From UBA3064 sp016868095 (lineage in GTDB: Bacteria > Pseudomonadota > Gammaproteobacteria > Burkholderiales > Burkholderiaceae_E): a stretch of 18,102 bases of DNA. The position numbers were made by a program, and so were the translations under genes. Shown here in pieces: positions 15,841 through 18,102 of this stretch (the stretch's first letter is position 1; every line of letters starts with the position of its first letter). The stretch lies in NCBI GenBank assembly GCA_041175665.1, contig JBEDEM010000056.1, forward strand, positions 1 to 18,102, in the 5' to 3' direction. A model generated the notes under the pieces. That model ran no database searches and had not been told where the DNA came from. It saw only the letters and a list, made by a program, of their open reading frames with translations.

Positions 15841-15939
15841 CACTGATCAACATGGTTTAACAAGGATTAACACGGATCAATACGGATCAATACGGATCAA
15901 TACGCCTTAACATGTATCAACATGTATTACATGTATTGC
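15841..15939. repeat. 10-bp-period tandem repeat array between convergent genes
   Basis: From 15841 to 15920 the sequence breaks into eight consecutive 10-nt units, each ending in AA. Consensus is YACGGATCAA; units four to six are almost identical, while the outer ones are degenerate. It then passes into ACATGTAT repeated three times at about 10- and 9-nt spacing (to 15936). The array fills most of the 132-nt gap between the hydroxy-acid dehydrogenase and the acyl-CoA synthetase, which face each other. The period equals one helical turn, so the AT-rich parts are in phase. Confidence 0.8.
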
Positions 15940-15963
15940 TTACGATGATGTTGCAAGGGTGCC

Positions 15964-17691
15964 TTAAGACTTCGCCGACTGCTGCGCTTCAAGCGCGAGC
16001 CTAAGTTGTCGCTTCAGTAACTTGCCGTTTGCATTGCGCGGTAAGGCCTCTGGGTAGAGCAGGATCGACTCGGGTACTTTGTAATCGGCTAGCTTTTGTC
16101 TGCAATGCTTGGTGATCGCCTCAATCGCCGCCGATTGCTTAGCAACGCTATCGTTTTGAAGATCGGGGGCGTAGATCACAGCATGGACTCGCTCGCCTAA
16201 AACCGGGCAAGGTCGCGAGATGACGGCAGCTTCGATAATGCCGCTATAACTCATCAAACAATGCTCGACTTCGACTGAAAAGATTTTATAACCACCACGG
16301 TTAATCATATCTTTGAGTCGGTCGTGGATATAAACAAAGCCTTCAGCATCGATGGACCCAAGGTCGCCAGAGTGCCAAAAGCCATCAGTGAAGTTGGCAG
16401 CGTTGGCCTGAGGATTATTCCAGTAGCCAGGAATCACCATCGGGCCGCGTATCCAGAGTTCGCCGCTTTCACCGGGAGGAAGGACTTCACCTCGGTCGTT
16501 GACCACCCTAACCTCAGCACATGGCAAGACAAAACCAACAGAATCAGCATGAGCGCGGGTATGAACTGCTGGCATGATGGTGGTAGGCGAACATGTCTCA
16601 GTGGCGCCGTAGGCGTTCATTAACTGTAATCCTGGCAGCCGGGAGGCCAATTCATCGATGGTTGACACCGGCATCGGAGCGCCGCCATAGCCTCCGACCC
16701 GCCAGTGACTTAAATCAAGCTGATCGAAGTGATCGTCCATGAGGCATAACTTGTACATCGCTGGAACCAGGATGCTGTACTCAATCTTTTCCTCGGCGGC
16801 AAGCTTGAGGTAGTCTGCAGCTTTGAATTGCGACATGATGATGCTTGTGCCCGCACAGCCGATCACGCTTGCGATATTTGCAATCAATCCGGTGACATGA
16901 CTTGCTGGAACAGCAAGTATGGAGCGCACGCCGTCGCGAAGTGGCATGCAGTACTGAAAATGCATCACCGAATGTATAACATTTAGATGACTGAGCATGG
17001 CACCTTTGGGCTTGCCGGTCGTCCCTGAGGTGTAAAGGATGAATGAACAAGCCTCCTCGTTGACCTCGGCAGGCTCGATGTCCAGGCCGAGAAGTTCTTG
17101 CTCAGAGCCTTCGTTCAAAGCATCGAGGCGCCGATCGTTGTGAAAACGAAAATCCAAGCAAGCGGCATCGTTGAGACCATGAACAAACAATAGGGCATGC
17201 AGTGATGGTTCGTTGGCGAGATGATTGCGCAGGTCTTCGATGACCTGGCTTAAGCAATCATCGATAAGCACAGCGCTGGCCTCGCATTGATCAATGATAT
17301 AAATCAGGCCGCTAGCCTGTTCGCGAATGCTGACTGGAACCGCGATGGCAGCAATACGTTGTAGCGCTAGCATGATCACGACAAACTCGATGCGGTTGGC
17401 AATTTGCATCACCACCCGATCGCCAGCTCGAATGCCGATGGCTTGAAAACGTCGCGCTGCACGCATCACAAGTCTGCGCAAATCCTGATAGCTGATGCGA
17501 TGTGCATCGTGCACAAGCGCCTCGCGATGCGGATATAAACGACAGGCTCGTTCAAATAAATCATCAAGCGATTGAGCTCGCTCACCAAAGCAATTCACCA
17601 CACGGTCGCCAAAGTGGGACTCGGGACGAATCGGGGGAAGGGCACAGCTACTCCAGTGCGTAATCGTTGCAGTTTGCATAGCTTTACTCAT
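15964..17691 (-). CDS. Acyl-CoA synthetase, AMP-binding class I family
   Basis: Adenylate-forming ligase that activates a carboxylic acid to its CoA thioester through an acyl-AMP. The motifs are complete: P-loop FILYTSGTTGKPKGA (about residue 218), YGATE (about 360), SGDLG with the ATP-ribose Asp, hinge DRLKDMINRGGYKI (about 455), and the C-terminal NGKLLKR containing the catalytic Lys (about 555). At 575 aa it is full length. The chain is closest in style to fatty-acid/aryl CoA ligases; the substrate is undetermined. The start is at ATG 17691, with ATG 17679 as an alternative; neither has a strong ribosome binding site. It begins 54 nt downstream of the M20 gene on the same strand. It could supply acyl-CoA to the hydratase encoded at 11568-12437, though they are not adjacent. 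Confidence 0.92.
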   Translation of the reverse strand: MSKAMQTATITHWSSCALPPIRPESHFGDRVVNCFGERAQSLDDLFERACRLYPHREALVHDAHRISYQDLRRLVMRAARRFQAIGIRAGDRVVMQIANRIEFVVIMLALQRIAAIAVPVSIREQASGLIYIIDQCEASAVLIDDCLSQVIEDLRNHLANEPSLHALLFVHGLNDAACLDFRFHNDRRLDALNEGSEQELLGLDIEPAEVNEEACSFILYTSGTTGKPKGAMLSHLNVIHSVMHFQYCMPLRDGVRSILAVPASHVTGLIANIASVIGCAGTSIIMSQFKAADYLKLAAEEKIEYSILVPAMYKLCLMDDHFDQLDLSHWRVGGYGGAPMPVSTIDELASRLPGLQLMNAYGATETCSPTTIMPAVHTRAHADSVGFVLPCAEVRVVNDRGEVLPPGESGELWIRGPMVIPGYWNNPQANAANFTDGFWHSGDLGSIDAEGFVYIHDRLKDMINRGGYKIFSVEVEHCLMSYSGIIEAAVISRPCPVLGERVHAVIYAPDLQNDSVAKQSAAIEAITKHCRQKLADYKVPESILLYPEALPRNANGKLLKRQLRLALEAQQSAKS

Positions 17692-17745
17692 GCACTTAGT
17701 CGGTGATCCATGGTTGGGTTGAAATGCGTATGAGGCTCGCTGATC

Positions 17746-18102
17746 TCAGTCAGCCTCACAGAGTTCGGACAGCAGCGCGTAGAGTAATTGCAAACCCGCA
17801 TCGATGTCTTCAGCGTGGATGTGCTCGGCGGGGTTATGGCCCAGTCCTCCAAAGATAGGTATAAAAAGCATGGCAGTCTGGCATACCCGCGCGAGCGTTT
17901 GGGCATGATGGCCTGCCTCAGAGACGATTCGCTGATAAGAAAGGCAATGTGCTTGCGCTAGACGTTCTATGGTGTTGATCAAATCAAGATCTAATGCCAC
18001 AGGTATTGGGGTCGTACCCGCATGGTTAGACTGACCAAAGATTTGCAGGCCTTGCCAGGAAATGCCTTGAACCCCTTCAACCACGCCAATTTGACAGTGC
18101 TC
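17746..18102 (-). CDS. M20-family Zn amidohydrolase (carbamoylase/allantoate type), 3' part, internally deleted
   Basis: C-terminal portion of a hydantoinase/carbamoylase-type M20 amidohydrolase; the 5' end lies beyond the window. IGVVEGVQGISW and NHAGTTP are the end of the catalytic domain before the lid. GHHAQTLARVC, FGGLGHNPAEH (with the metal-ligand His) and the final helix are the return to the catalytic domain. Between them lie fewer than 40 residues, where family members have about 140-150: the lid/dimerisation domain is missing. The reading frame is maintained across the joint near 18003-18009 (TTPI/PVALD). The product would lack the domain that supplies dimer contacts and substrate-binding residues, so it is probably a non-functional, decaying gene. 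It precedes the acyl-CoA synthetase by 54 nt. Confidence 0.8.
   Translation of the reverse strand, partial: EHCQIGVVEGVQGISWQGLQIFGQSNHAGTTPIPVALDLDLINTIERLAQAHCLSYQRIVSEAGHHAQTLARVCQTAMLFIPIFGGLGHNPAEHIHAEDIDAGLQLLYALLSELCEAD

Noticed and set aside
15719..15910. Open frame through the 10-bp repeat giving a repetitive R-I-N-T-D-Q-Y-G-type peptide
   Set aside because: The peptide repeat is simply the 10-bp DNA repeat read over 30 nt, and the frame's first half lies inside the dehydrogenase gene. No ribosome binding site or conserved domain.

Overview
The window looks like a piece of a betaproteobacterial chromosome, probably Burkholderiales and Alcaligenaceae-like. The evidence is two Bug-type (TctC) periplasmic receptors, a complete tripartite tricarboxylate transporter (TTT) operon, an OxyR-type LysR regulator, TupBC-type tungstate ABC genes, a Burkholderiales-style cyclophilin lipoprotein and roughly even base composition (judged by eye, not computed). 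Genes are packed on both strands with 1-8 nt junction overlaps, several GTG/TTG starts, and one 61-nt convergent coding overlap. No rRNA, tRNA, CRISPR array, integrase or insertion sequence is visible.

Left part (1-5650). A minus-strand cyclophilin lipoprotein is followed by what may be the first codons of another minus-strand gene at the window edge. Divergent from it is a Bug receptor gene broken by a deletion of about 20 nt plus frameshift. Its stop runs into a terminator-like hairpin that covers the start of an oxyR-like regulator. That regulator overlaps a tungstate-type ABC permease (tupB) by four bases. The matching ATPase (tupC) follows and overlaps a ferritin-like DUF455 gene by four bases. 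No tungstate-binding TupA gene is present here. A NIPSNAP-family gene converges on DUF455, and the two overlap by 61 nt.

Middle (5650-9650). A clean TTT operon: Bug receptor, TctB, TctA, then an RraA-family aldolase-like gene. This reads as uptake of a carboxylate or oxo-acid followed by C-C cleavage or a related step. A perfect 10-bp inverted repeat lies in the leader of the operon.

Right-middle (9690-14260). On the minus strand are a Tat-exported PhoX-family protein and, just upstream of it, an enoyl-CoA hydratase. The hydratase is divergent from a LysE/RhtB exporter with only 17 nt between the likely starts. An OFA-like MFS transporter converges on the exporter with an 8-nt overlap.

Right end (14300-18102). 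A small dimeric alpha/beta-barrel-type protein and an FMN-dependent alpha-hydroxy-acid dehydrogenase run on the plus strand, divergent from the MFS gene. Together they could import and oxidise a 2-hydroxy acid. A 10-bp-period tandem repeat (at least eight units) fills the gap before a minus-strand acyl-CoA synthetase. Upstream of that is the 3' part of an M20 amidohydrolase gene that appears to have lost its whole lid domain in frame.

The overall picture is an accessory metabolic region rich in small-acid transporters and catabolic enzymes, with at least two decaying genes. I found no phage, defence or other clearly novel multi-gene system. The best leads are the OxyR-TupBC-DUF455 cluster lacking TupA, the lid-less M20 protein, and the 10-bp repeat array.
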